Positions 10,238 to 21,421 of a stretch of 40,037 bases of DNA are shown piece by piece (positions within the stretch are counted from its first letter, which is position 1; each line of letters opens with the position of its first letter). Under the pieces are notes generated by a model. The model ran no database searches and was not told where the DNA came from. It was given only the letters and a program-made list of their open reading frames with translations. Made by a program: the position numbers and the translations under genes. The stretch spans positions 718,122-758,158 of the forward strand of contig BFEA01000659.1 in NCBI GenBank assembly GCA_003427395.1. Reading direction: 5' to 3'. Origin of the DNA: Chara braunii (lineage: Eukaryota; Streptophyta; Charophyceae; Charales; Characeae).

Positions 10238-10614
10238 GAGAGAATGGTCCACGTGGCACCTGTATGTAGGGGATTAAGGTCGTGAGTGATATGTGAGACT
10301 TACCTAGGCTGATGCGTGCGGCATCGACCGTTATCTGCTCGTATTTCAGAAGAGTTGTTGACATTATCATCGGAGTAGTAGTGTAGGCTAGGTAGGATCT
10401 GCCACTTGTAGTCTAGTCGTCGAGCGCCAGATAGGATAACGACATTGGTTCATTGAGGATGATGATGGGGCTAGTCGCACATTGTCACTTGTGAGTTTTT
10501 TTTTTTGCTCTTATTTGGCGGAACTCGTGATGCAATTCTGCTTTGGTTCCACATCGCGACTATCTGATCTCATGAGTATAGTGTCGTTGGCCTTCTGGAA
10601 TTCGTTATTGCTCA

Positions 10615-10700
10615 TCTTATCATTATTATTATTATTATTATTTTATTATTACTATTATTATTATTATTATCACGAATATTGTTATTATTACTATTGTTGT
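10615..10700. repeat. (ATT)n microsatellite
   Basis: Runs of ATT/TTA are interrupted by single substitutions and a short CACGAATATTG segment. Tyrosine-rich or leucine-rich open frames through it come from the repeat. Confidence 0.93.
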
Positions 10701-10749
10701 GGTTGTCTGTTAGTATGATTTTTTTTACTATATTATCCTTACCAAGAGA

Positions 10750-11080
10750 AGGAAAGAGTGAGAGGTCGAGGGGAGAAAAGGATGAGAAAGATCAAGGAGA
10801 AAAGGAGAGAGAGAGAGAGGAACCTCGGCGCTCGGTTCTTGAGGAGACTGTGGCATGGCTTGTTCGCTGCACTACGTAGGAGTGAATGGCGTTCTGAGGA
10901 GTAGGCATGCATGCTTGTTTACTCCCTCTCGATGACCTTGGCACTCAGTCAGCTTCGCTTTCGCTATCCACTGTCAATCCGGGTGTGTGGAAACGAAGTG
11001 AGAAAAAGAAGGAGAGAGGGAGAGAGGGAACGAAGTGAGAAAAGAGAAAGAGAGAGGAAGAGAGGAAACGGGCAAGTCTC
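10750..11080. repeat. GA-rich purine blocks with unassigned spacer
   Basis: Two purine-rich stretches (about 10747-10828 and 10996-11073) flank 170 bases of mixed sequence. In the second, CGAAGTGAGAAAA occurs twice about 40 bases apart. No gene is supported. Confidence 0.6.
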
Positions 11081-11163
11081 AAAGCCCGCGGGTGAGCCTC
11101 CCACTACCTCCATCGATTGAATGAGCAGAATCGCATGTATTGTGGGATCGCGCTATATTACTC

Positions 11164-11223
11164 GCATGTGTATGTGTACTAATGTACGCATGTGTATGTG
11201 TACGAATGTACGCATGTGTGTTT
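11164..11223. repeat. 24-bp tandem repeat, about 2.5 copies
   Basis: CGCATGTGTATGTGTAC followed by TAATGTA or GAATGTA is repeated head to tail, with a shortened third copy. It has alternating purine-pyrimidine character. Confidence 0.85.
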
Positions 11224-12735
11224 ATAATGGCATGACAACGGACTTTTCCATCGATAGGATGAACAACTCCCCAGCCAATGGATAAACCCCGCAACTGGCA
11301 TCGGGCTACTTTACCTACACCCGTTCTGAAACTGTGAAAAATCCCTGTGCCTTTTCGATTAGCACGGAGAGACTCATTCTCATTCTGCACGTAGTAGTAG
11401 AGAGATAAGAGAGAGAGAGAGGGAGAATGGTGAGGATGATGATGTAAGGGCACGTACTTGGTTTTGGCGATAGTCTACGGGGGGTCGACGTCTTCATGTA
11501 TTGCGATAATGCTGCAGGTATCTACAGCTGCACTGCCAATTCGTAGGCTGGTAGTAGTTGCGTAAGTGGTAGGCTGGGCACGGGCACCAAGTAGGAGGAT
11601 AGACTCCAAATACTTATATTGGTGATAGCGAGAGCATGCTGTCGCTGACACTCGGACTCAGTGTTCGGTTCTCCACTGGTGAAATATCGGTGCAGTTCTG
11701 CTTTCTGGACACGTGTCGGACTTCCTAGCTTACAATGTGATTTGCAAATTGAAATCTGTCATTTCACTATTGCTCATTTCCTTTACATTATGTTATTAAT
11801 TAGTATTATTATTATTACTGTTATCATGTTTTAATTATAGCTATAATATACGGTTGATGTGTAAAGTGGGTAGTCCAACTGGCACCCGGTGAACAGTCAC
11901 ATCCAGAGACAAAAAACTTGCATTTTATAAGAAAATGTCATGTCCCATATTGAATGAGTCATGCCCCACAGGCAGACGACACTTCCCCAAGGTAAACAGT
12001 CGTGTCCCAGAGGCATGAGCCACATCCCACAGTCAACAGTCATGTTCCACATGGGAGAAGTAGTGGCTCACAGGCCCAGGCAGCAACACACCAATGAAAT
12101 CGAGAAAAGTACCAGACCTTGACATTCTGAAGCAGGCAGGTCGTAGGCATGGAATACCCGTACCAAGCCAAGCAAATGGGAAAGTAGAGGCTGGGACGAG
12201 GTAAAGCCCAGTCTGAATCAATACAAAGACTGACCAGCTGCATTTCAGACAGGTTGTTCATTATGACAAGTGTGGAAATGCTATTGAAGCACTTTGTGTA
12301 CCATCTGCAGAGAAGGATGTGCAAGAGCCCTGTCGGGCGGCGCTGAGCAGAAGGGGAAGGCGGCCTTAGCCGCGTAGCTCGTTATAATGTGTAGAGACGA
12401 GTGGCAGCAGGCGAATTCAGAGTCAAGGTTCTCGAAGCTGAAAGAGAGAAATAGCAGTGAGTAAGAAAGGGGAGGCGTGAGTACAGGATGGTGGAATCGT
12501 GCTAGGATGAAAGCGAACGGGTGTTGATTTGTATCCAGTCGAGTGAATGGATGCGGCGGGGCAACAGGACGAGACGGCTTCACCACAATCTATGGGAAAT
12601 TTCACGTTGTTTCATATATCAGCTTGTGTATATGTGAATTGGTGGTGCTCTATTATTTGATCCATGTGTGATCTGTTCTTGAGTTGCTTGTGATCCGCTT
12701 GGGTTCTGCCCATTCGTAATCTTTGATAGATCTAC
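11224..12735. other. Unassigned; degenerate short repeats at 11884-12060
   Basis: No gene is supported in this stretch. Between 11884 and 12060 the phrases CAGTCACATCC, CAGTCGTGTCCCA and CAGTCATGTTCCACA recur with changes every 20-60 bases, indicating an old minisatellite. Short minus-strand open frames lack recognisable domains. Confidence 0.5.
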
Positions 12736-12743
12736 CGGTTCCA

Positions 12744-12810
12744 TGACAAATCTGCCTGTTTATAACTTGTCACCGGATTGTGGCAAATCTGCCTGTTGTA
12801 ATTTGTAACC
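12744..12810. repeat. Direct repeat of about 30 bp, two copies
   Basis: CAAATCTGCCTGTT plus a TAACTTGT/AATTTGT-like tail occurs at about 12746-12771 and 12784-12807. The flanks also contain related CAATCTGTC phrases, so this is part of a degenerate minisatellite. Confidence 0.6.
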
Positions 12811-12819
12811 AATCTGTCT

Positions 12820-13735
12820 ATGGAACTCTAATACCGGTATGCAAAAGTGGGCGAATTTAAGGAAATCAGACGCCCTCACAACTCTCTCCGTAAACTGACA
12901 TATCATCAGTAAGAGAGGACAAACTACAGAGAAGGCAATGGACAGTCAAAACAGACAGACACAAACAAGACAGATAGAAGTAGACAATTCCCGGGGCTCG
13001 ATCCCTAACCCCGTGTACAGTACAGTGTGGTTCGTGTGATGGCCTGCCCCTAAAAGCTGTCTGTTTTGGGGCCGCTGGACATATGAGGGTCGCATTGGGT
13101 TAATCTGTTGATCTGTGTCGTAAGGATCATAGGTTACTTGGGTCAACTTGGTCCACAGCTAATACAGTGCAATCAGACTCGCTTACTTCCTCACTTTGCA
13201 TGCATACAAACAGATGGTGAATCACACTGGCGCAAAACACCCAACTCAAAGCTCGAAGATATGGAAACCACAAACACAGTTTAGAGGCGAACTCGCTTCA
13301 ACTGGCTATGGTGCGTCAGCACCCCCACCTCACAACTCTCATCACTGTGTCTCACATCACTGTTCGCTTCACACCTCAACGTCGGATCACCTTGGATACT
13401 CCACACACATACCCTGTGACATTCACGCATAAATTCCTATACTAACTACGACAGCTATGACTGCCAACTACACTAACTACAACAGCTATGGTTGCGCTAC
13501 CTCTCTTTAGCCACTTCGACTTCAGGCTCATCTGCGAAACACCTCGCGCAAGTCGCTGTGGCACCCCTTCCGCATGGCTTCCATAGGAATGAATGAAGGG
13601 TTGAATGCTACCCCTTGAGTTATACTTCCGTAACTCATTGGTTCGCATCTTTCCATCGACCCATGGTACATGCAGTCCCTGATGACGCTTACGGGGCTGA
13701 ACTGGGACTGACTGGGCAGGTATCACTGACTGCAT
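12820..13735. other. Unassigned; minus-strand B-box-like match near 13000
   Basis: No gene is supported. On the minus strand GGGATCGAGCCCCGG (about 12992-13006) resembles a tRNA B box, but no good A box lies at the right distance. ACTACAACAGCTATG-type sequence is duplicated at 13441-13490. Confidence 0.4.
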
Positions 13736-13739
13736 GGGT

Positions 13740-14545
13740 TTGCACCGCAGACTCAACACAGTCACACAGATACAAAAAACGCAGTAAGACCCACAGAAAA
13801 CATGCAGACATACGACAGTACACGGATACACATTGACTCGAACACGCAGTGCACAATCATTGTCACGGTAGCACAGACACTGTGACACACACACATATAC
13901 AGTGAAAACACACACAGACTGTGATCCACACACGAATACTGTGGCACACACAGATACTCTGACACACGGACACTGAAACAGACACAGTCATGCGGTAACA
14001 GATACAGACACACTGTGACACGCACACATACGCAACGAAAACAACACTGTCACACGGTGACAGATACGACACAGTGGGACAAGCACGTACACGGTGGGAC
14101 TCACGCAAACACTATGACAAAAAAACACATACACGGTGTTCTGCATACGAACACAGTGTCACATACACGGTGACACAAGACGCGGTCACAATGACACAAA
14201 AACTGTGACACACGCTATGACGCATACACAGACTCACGACATACAGTGACAAAGAGACATTCATGCAGTCACATAGATGTTGTGGCACAGTGAAAACAGA
14301 CACTGTGACGCACAGACTCACGGCATACAAGGACAAAGGCCCAATGACACGGTGACACAGTCACAGTGATACATACACGGTGATGCAGATATGCTGTGAC
14401 ACACGCGGGAAAGACACGAACAGGGACCAGCAAGACTGAGACAGACAAACAGGCAAATAGAGAAGCGCAGTCAAAGGAAGACTGAGAAAAGGCAAACACA
14501 CGCAGTCGCTGTAACAATCGTACGTACACAGTAACCTGCCTACAC
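13740..14545. repeat. Degenerate CACAGTGACACA minisatellite, about 800 bp
   Basis: The core ACAGTGACACA, with variants such as ACTGTGACACAC and ACGGTGACA, recurs dozens of times at irregular 12-30 base spacing with no fixed unit. Minus-strand open frames rich in Cys, Val and Ser simply read the complementary GTGTGTCACTGT phrases and are not genes. Confidence 0.9.
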
Positions 14546-14751
14546 AGACACACCAGAGCGCCGGGAGCCAGTCAGAGAAAATGACCATGAATGCGGTACT
14601 GACGTGGCCCATGGGCACGAGCGTGGGCTCATTGTTCCTTTGTGTTGCCCTATTTTGATGGACCCTAAGGGCTATTGCGCCCTATCTATACCCCTCTACT
14701 CGAGCATTTGTGTGACTTGGTTTCCTATATACCGTTCACACTTACATTCCT

Positions 14752-14765
14752 TATTACTATTATTA

Positions 14766-14805
<40 letters not shown>

Positions 14806-14830
14806 CATTATTATTATTATTATTATTACT
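14752..14830. repeat. (ATT)n microsatellite
   Basis: Near-perfect ATT repeats with occasional ATC units. Leucine, isoleucine or asparagine open frames through it are artefacts of the repeat. Confidence 0.95.
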
Positions 14831-14834
14831 AATG

Positions 14835-16310
14835 TTGGTACTGATATTCCGGTAGCTTGTGATTCTAGTTGGCCTCGTGCCCGCCCTAAGTGAAGGTGGT
14901 GCCTGGGCAAGCAATGCGGTCATACTGCCGCGCTGCCACCTTGTGACCTAAGCGAGCTCGTCGAGGTGAAGAAGGAGGGTTGTTGGGAAGCGAAGATATA
15001 GCGGTCGTAGCTGAGCTGCAGGGTGCTGGGATGGTAGACTAGTGGGGGTCCTTGGGTAGGAAAGGCACAATGTGAGTGAAGAGTGAGAGAGGGAGAAGAA
15101 ATACTCTTGGTCTAATGGAAACCTACATTGGTGTTGTCATCATGTGTCTGGTCCTCAGCAGAGACTTGACTCCAGTTACACGTTGTAATGTAGGCTAGTA
15201 GGGGAGTCAGACCTGTGTTGGGCGCCTTACTAGATAAGCGACACTGTATTCCTTGTGATTGTCCGCAAAGAGAGGAAAGGCGGTTGTTGACAATATACAT
15301 TCTCCCCCCCCCCCTCAGTCCTTGCACAATGTAAGCCATTGGTAGGATGAAACTACTATTAATTATATTATTATTATCCTTAATATTATTATTGACCGCT
15401 TGATATCATAAGATAGGGTGAAGGAGCAGATGTAGGAGAATGCGGGGAATTGGAGAGGAGAGAAGACCTTATTGAGTCTGCCTCCTCCATTCTTTCCCAT
15501 TCTTATCATTTGTTCGATTCCCTCAAAATGAGGGTTTTTTTCAACTCTAATAGATGTGTTTCCATCGAGATAATGCTGGTATTTTGTCAACCTTAAGATT
15601 CAGACAATTAATATGGATTGAGCAAAGACCAGTGACAGGGCGATTGCGGGAGCTCTGTCGGAGTTCAGGCGGAACTCTAGAGGCAGGGAACAGTGAGGTA
15701 CGTGCGCTTCAACATAAACCCCAAGTCCTAAACCCTAAATCTATAACCTTTAGGTAACTACCTATGACTATGTTAGTAAGGAGGGTACGTTGAGTCAGGA
15801 ACCTTTTAGGACAAAAACCGAAGACAAGGGAAAGAGAGAATACTTGTGTAAGGAAAGGGGAGTATGAAGAAAGCCGATTGCATAGAAAGGGTCTGACCAG
15901 GCATGACTAACTGTTGTTGGTAAGTATAGCGAGAACAAGAAGTGTCGAGTCACGGTCTCACTATGTGAGTGTTTTTCCTTTGGGGATGTGGTGGTCAGGG
16001 GGATTGACTTCGAGCAGATTTCCCCTGCTTATAGGCCACCAGACCACGTGATAAGAGAGATGAATCTTAATGGATTGCAGAACTTATGCATGATATAATC
16101 GGGTATTGAAATGATGGATTGCCTCAAACAAAAACCTTACCATTTGACTGACCTATGCCTACGTATCTTCAAAGGTCCAAATTAACCCAGCCGGTGATCG
16201 GGCGGGCAGTTTTAAAGGACATGAGGTACAAGTCTCATATGACTTACCCGCGTGATGTTAAAGTCTTCCGGACGGTCCAGGGCTCAAGGGGGCGTCAGGG
16301 GCAATGCTAA
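14835..16310. other. Unassigned sequence
   Basis: No gene is supported. Minor features: a C-run at 15303-15314, an AT-rich ATT stretch at 15357-15395, and CCTAAACCCTAAAT (about 15728-15741), which matches two units of the plant telomere repeat. Confidence 0.5.
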
Positions 16311-16313
16311 TAA

Positions 16314-17347
16314 TTAGGGTGGTAAGAGGAGCGAGGCTCTAAGAAGTCTGCCTTACCACTATAGTATTAATAATTAGGGTGGTAAGAGGAGCGAGGCTCT
16401 AAGAAACCTGCCTTACCACAATAGTATTAAGATTAGTGTGGTAAGAGGAGCAAGACTCCGAGAAGCCTGCCTTATCACCATTATAATAATAATAACTACT
16501 AGGGTGGTAAGAGGAACGAGGCTCCGAGAAGTCTGCCTTACCACCATAATAATAATAATAGCTAGGTGATAAGAGTGAGCGAGGTTCTGAGAAGCCTGCC
16601 TTATCACCATAGCAATATGTACTAGGTGATAAGAGTGAGCGAGGCTTCCAGAAGTCTGCCTTATCACCATAATAATAATATATACTAGGTGATAAGAGTG
16701 AGCGCGGCTCCGAGAAGCCTGTCTTATCACCATTATAATAATAATAACTACTAGGGTGGTAAGAGGAGCAAGGCTCCGAGAAACCTGCCTTACCACCATA
16801 ATAATAATAATAGCTAGGTGATAAGAGTGAGTGAGGCTCCGAGAAGTCTGCCTTATCACCATAATAATAGTAGCTAGGTGATAAGAGTGAGCGAGACTCC
16901 GAGAAGTCTGCCTTATCACCATAATAGTATGTACTTGGTGAAAAGAGTGAGCGAAGCTCCCAGAAGTCTGCCTTATCACCATAATAATAATATATACTAG
17001 TTGATAAGAGTGAGCGAGACTCTGAGAAGCCTGCCTTATCACCATTATAATAAATACTAGGGTGGTAAGTGAGTGAGGCTCCGAGAAGCCTGCCTTACCA
17101 CCATAATAATTATAATAGCTAGGTGATAAGGGTGAGCGAGGCTCCGAGAAACCTGCCTTATCACCACAATAATATATACTAGGTGATAAGAGTGAGCGAG
17201 GCTTCGAGAAGCCTGCCTTATCACCACAATAATAACTAATAGTGTGGTAAAAGGAGCGAGGCTCCGAGAAGCCTGCATTACCACTACAGTATTAATAATT
17301 AGTGTGGTAAGAAGAGCGAGGCTCCGAGAAACCTGCCTTACCACCAT
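16314..17347. repeat. Array of 17 hairpin units (about 60 bp) with matched arm variants
   Basis: Each unit is GGTGGTAAG or GGTGATAAG, a middle with GAGCGAGGCTCCGAGAAGCCTGC, then CTTACCACC or CTTATCACC, separated by (TAA)n-rich spacer. Outer arms pair over 8-9 bp; inside, AGGCT-CCGAGA-AGCCT forms a second small stem. Seven units (near 16314, 16377, 16500, 16752, 17058, 17241, 17301) have the GTGG/CCAC arms. Seven (near 16562, 16623, 16686, 16815, 16876, 17120, 17180) have GTGA/TCAC. One (near 16436) has GTGGTAAG with CTTATCAC, a G-T wobble; two (near 16934 and 16998) have one mismatch. Unit lengths are often multiples of 3, giving a 210-codon minus-strand frame with a 20-residue period. Confidence 0.95.
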
Positions 17348-19000
17348 CTACTTTCAAAAACAGATACTAACAAAAGGGTGAGTATATCCTGATCGATCTA
17401 CCTACGGATATTTGCTTCCATATAATTGATTCAATCCATTGCTAACTCGCTAACATCTGATTCTAGTAAGGAGAGGATATGTGAGATCTTGACCTAGAGA
17501 GGCTTACCACCCTGAAAATTATGATTTGATATTTATCATGAGATTCCTCTCTAAATTGAATGGATGGTATTGCTTGTGATTACTAAAGACATGAGGCTTG
17601 TAATTGACCTTTGAAAAGGGGAAACTAAGTAGAACCGCTGGGACGAAGAGGCTGGGAATGAACTCTGTTCGTCGCCTAGACCGACAGTGCAGCGGACTGG
17701 CAGTTAGATGAGGATAGAAGTTAGGCAGTAGGTCGACGATAAGCACCGAATTCTGGGTCACGAGTCTAGAAGAGATCTTCTAGATCCCAACATCGGAGAG
17801 AAGATGTCAAGATTATTTCGGATTGTGTTGTTTCTACAGGTTCATAACTCTTGGAGAAGACTATGGAAGAAAAACGTAAGGAACTGCAAATTTTGTTATC
17901 ACTGGATAACAGGTCGGTAGAACTCTGACTCAACCTCCGCATGGCTTGATACCCACACCTAAGACAGGACCTAAAGAAGGAAACAGATAGATCTTTCCCC
18001 CGAATCTATGCCCGAATTATCCAAATCACACTCAAAGGTCCTTGAAAGGGATGAAGGGCTGGGTAAAAGGAGTCAGGAGTAGGAAGGAATGTTGTTTTCA
18101 AGGTTTTGGGGAGTGAGGGACTTGCTGTGAATGGGTTAAAGGTTGACGCTTGTAGCGCATTCTGTGTCTGCATTTGTATGTGTGTATGTGGTTTCCTTGC
18201 ATTTGCACAGGTGTTGGGCCGGGGATTGTCTTCTGAACTTGGGTCGTCATCAGAGATATTTTGACGGGGTGCACCACAATTTGTGAAGTGAGGTCTACCA
18301 CTTATTCAGCTCCTCTGATTTACATGTATACTTCTATATATATGTGAACAAGGTCTTACTATGACCTCGAGCTTAGGCAGGTTATCGTCTAGGATTCTGT
18401 TGAGAGAATGAGAGACTACAAAAGGGTGTTACACATTGGTATTATCTCATGTGGTTAACGAAGGAACATAGAGTCATAGTTATCTAAGCGTGAAAGACTG
18501 TCCAGAGAAGTCGACCTGATAAGATAGTCGGTCCGAGGGAGTTAGCACATCGGGGCACGATATACGGGTCAGTCTTAAGGCGTTCTACAACGCATATGCC
18601 TATGCTACGACGATCGAGAAAACGCCCTCGGCTGGCCTACCTCTGCGATTGCATGTAAAAGCCTTCGCACGCGGGTCAGTAGCTCAGCAGGGATACACTC
18701 ACCTAAGCGATGGTGACAGCTCCCGCAGGTGGAGGTAAGTTGTACCATGCGGGATTTCTAACGTGTCGTAGGGATTCGTGAGAGGTATAATACGCGCGCA
18801 CGTTTGGAGTGGTGTTTTTGCCAAGGTGACAAAAGACTCCTGCGTGATACGACCGTGACGTTCGACACAAAACTACCTTGCGTCTGGGTATGGGACCGAC
18901 GCGCGCGATAGGTGTGCAGAGAGAGAACCCCAGAGAGAGCGAAACCTCCATCAAAGCCAAGGCGAAACAATTGTTTATTGCCTTGCGAGCCGCTCAGTAG
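17348..19000. other. Unassigned sequence
   Basis: I see no supported gene, RNA or tandem repeat over this 1.6 kb. GAGGCTTACCACCCT near 17498 looks like a half unit of the preceding hairpin array. A minus-strand open frame at 18703-18960 has no recognisable domain. Confidence 0.5.
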
Positions 19001-19124
19001 TTGGGGTACAACTATAAGTTTTACGACCTGCGCACGAGCCCCTCGCGCGGATCAATCAAGTGGAAGATCAACCGCACCGCCGATTTGAGGACGACTGAGA
19101 GTATGGAGGTAAACTCTCGAGAAG

Positions 19125-19560
19125 ATGTCGTCCCTATGTCCGAGGCGACCACAAGGAACACAAAGGGTGGGCAAAGGGAAGATGACGAGACCACGTCCGG
19201 CATCAAGGCTCCATTGCCAGGTGGGGAACACGTCCGCAGGCAAAACTTCTGTCAAAGCCATCACTGTCGCCACGGGGGATACATCACAAGGTGTACATGT
19301 GTCACTCGACAAGCCGTCGGATGCGGGCGCCACATACGGGAGTCTACTCGCGACAGGTGCAACAATGGAAGGCAGATCATAGATGGAGTCAGAGTCTGCT
19401 GTTGGGATGAACGTCATGGCAATGTCGTTGCATCCGCCCTCATGCACTAACAAAGGTGATGCACACTGCACAACAACACTACAGGGAGGGGCCGTAGGGG
19501 ATGGCGGGAAGGGGGGGAATGCAGAGGGCTCTCAACATTCTCCCAATCTTGTGTGAGAGA
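19125..19560 (+). pseudogene. Possible coding remnant upstream of the Ulp1-like gene
   Basis: One frame reads as low-complexity but protein-like sequence (Ala/Thr/Gly/Ser-rich) for about 145 codons with one in-frame TAG (about 19380). It might be an N-terminal exon of the Ulp1-like protein about 670 bases downstream, since transposon-borne Ulp1 genes often have long disordered N-termini (family knowledge). The link is inference: no splice sites were verified, and a competing 149-codon frame overlaps it. Confidence 0.3.
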
Positions 19561-20227
19561 AGGTTAACGGGGACCCTAATTTTCAGACCACTTGCCATGT
19601 CATTTATAAGAAACCAAAGGGTCATTTTAATCAAACTTGCCACCAATTCGTAGAGTGGAGACCATACTAGCTAACTGCAAAAAAAATCCAAAAAATAATA
19701 ATAAAAAACATGTAAAACAGCAAGGCAAAAGTGCATTTTCATGAAATTTTGCCAACATCTCAATTTCAGAAATCTTGATAGGGCAGAAGGTGCTTACTAG
19801 GGCATGGTCGATTCCATACGTGTAGAACATGACAGGTGAGGTTGGGAATGGACTCAAGGGAAATCCTCTTCACAGGAAATACAATGTTTTAATTGCGTGC
19901 TCGTATATAATTGTGTTGTTTACTCATTTGTTTTCAGTCTAAGTTTGTGGGATATGATCATTCCATTGTTTATAAAAAAATTGTACGGTCAACGAGAGTG
20001 TGTTGCAGAATAAGCGTGTGTCTCTCTACATTTGTCGAGATGTGGCGGTATGTATATGCACATACGCCTTTGGGGTATGGTGATCAAAGAGGGTAGGAGT
20101 CTGGATTGATTGATTGCATACATCACTGTCGTTCATGTAAGTGTAAGATTAGAGAAACATTGATGACATATTTTGAATACATCGCATCTGTTGATCATGT
20201 TATGGTAAGGCACTTGCCCATGTACAA

Positions 20228-21078
20228 GGATCTTACCCCCCTTCCCTCCCCGTTTGCCCTCCCCACGAAAGTGCAAAAGCGGGTGGACAATGCGTCTCGC
20301 AACGTCGCCTTTATCGAAGAAGGAGATGAAAGCACTCTCACATATCATCCAGGAATACGGGAATAGGTTTTCAATAGCGAGCACACACAATCACAGGACA
20401 AATGAAGTTTTGAAGCTCACTTGAGACGATTTCATTTTACTGGTCGACGAACGAAACTAGTTAAATGACAACGTTGTCAACTTCTATCTAAACCTCATCG
20501 CACTAGACAATTGTTGTAGAATCGCACATGTAGAATGTGACGCAGAGAATGAAATCGTGATTAGAACAGGAAAGGGTCGCATTCTTAGAATATCAGTGGT
20601 GAGCTCATTTTTCTTCATCAAACTTTTCAACAACGAAATGAGGTATCGTGAGCGAGAGGTGCAACATTGGTCGAAAGACGTCATAATACGTGACATGAAC
20701 TTCATCATTGCCCCTTTCCATATCGCACAGATAAACCACTGGACCCTTATTGTGGCTGACTTCAGAAGGAGGAAATTAGAATTTTACGACTCCCCCGGCC
20801 CCGACATAGAACTAGCAAGAAAAGTGACCGACGGATTTGCGAAGTTTCTATTCGAAAGATCGATTGAGCAAGGCAAAGAGGTGGACACGAAACCGTTCAA
20901 TCACATATGGAATGTAGAGGACATCCCGAAACAACGTGACACGAACTCATGCGGGGTCTTCATGCTCACATACGCATCGCTTTCAGCAAGGGGTCACCTT
21001 CCGCCTTTCTCTTTTACCGCTGATGACATACCCACAATACGTCGTCGACTGCCTTTGGACACACTGGCTTGTGGGTAG
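20228..21078 (+). pseudogene. Ulp1/SENP-like cysteine protease (peptidase C48), decayed
   Basis: C48 proteases cleave SUMO-type ubiquitin-like proteins or their precursors; many plant copies sit inside DNA transposons. The single frame reads basic/proline linker, then DDFILLVDERN (stop) LNDNVVNFYL, the usual N-terminal entry motif of the domain. Catalytic residues are visible: His in INHWTLIV (codon 20737-20739), Asp in FYDSPG (20788-20790), Gln in PKQRDTNSCG (20932-20934) and Cys in the same motif (20950-20952). Two stops interrupt the domain start (TGA about 20422, TAG about 20455), both where tryptophan would fit. From 20557 the frame is open and contains the whole triad. It ends normally near the expected C-terminus. 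No transposase was found nearby, so the parent element is unknown. Confidence 0.85.
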
Positions 21079-21185
21079 TATGTACCTGTTACTCGATATT
21101 ATGATTACATGCCGACGGATGTGGGTAACATGAAATTGTTTGTAACAGAAATAATGTGTAGAAGGTAGCAAACATTGCTCTACAC

Positions 21186-21300
21186 CCTTATCCCTTACCC
21201 CTTGCTATTTACCCTTTATCCCTTACCCCTAAACACCTTACCCCTTCCTTACCCCTTACCCCTTACCCCTTACCCCTTACCCCTTACCCCTAACGTGTAC
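21186..21300. repeat. Telomere-like (TTACCCC)n heptamer tract
   Basis: Irregular CCCTTA/TACCCC units at the left sharpen into about six perfect TTACCCC heptamers (about 21250-21292). The complementary strand is GGGGTAA, close to but not the same as the usual plant TTTAGGG repeat. It lies just 5' of a truncated gypsy element. Confidence 0.85.
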
Positions 21301-21421
21301 ACCCGTACCCCAAACCTCGAATTTCAAATGCAGATTTGACCCAAAATGACCATGAAAATGTCAATTTCAATTTCGTTCAAAAAATATAAAATGTCCGTTT
21401 TGACGAAATCGCTGTTAGTAT

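Noticed and set aside
13676-13705. CTGATGAC with nearby CTGAAC as a hammerhead
   Set aside because: No stem II pairing and no correct GAA position.
13863-14618. Cys/Val-rich minus-strand open frames
   Set aside because: They read the complementary GTGTGTCACTG minisatellite.
16314-17347. CRISPR-like array of palindromic repeats
   Set aside because: Spacers are (TAA)n-rich and not unique, repeats vary, no cas genes, and the host is eukaryotic.
18428-18450. ACACATTGGTATTATC as an LTR end plus primer-binding site
   Set aside because: Only the first six bases fit the tRNA-Met site TGGTATCAGAGC, and no LTR pair is present.
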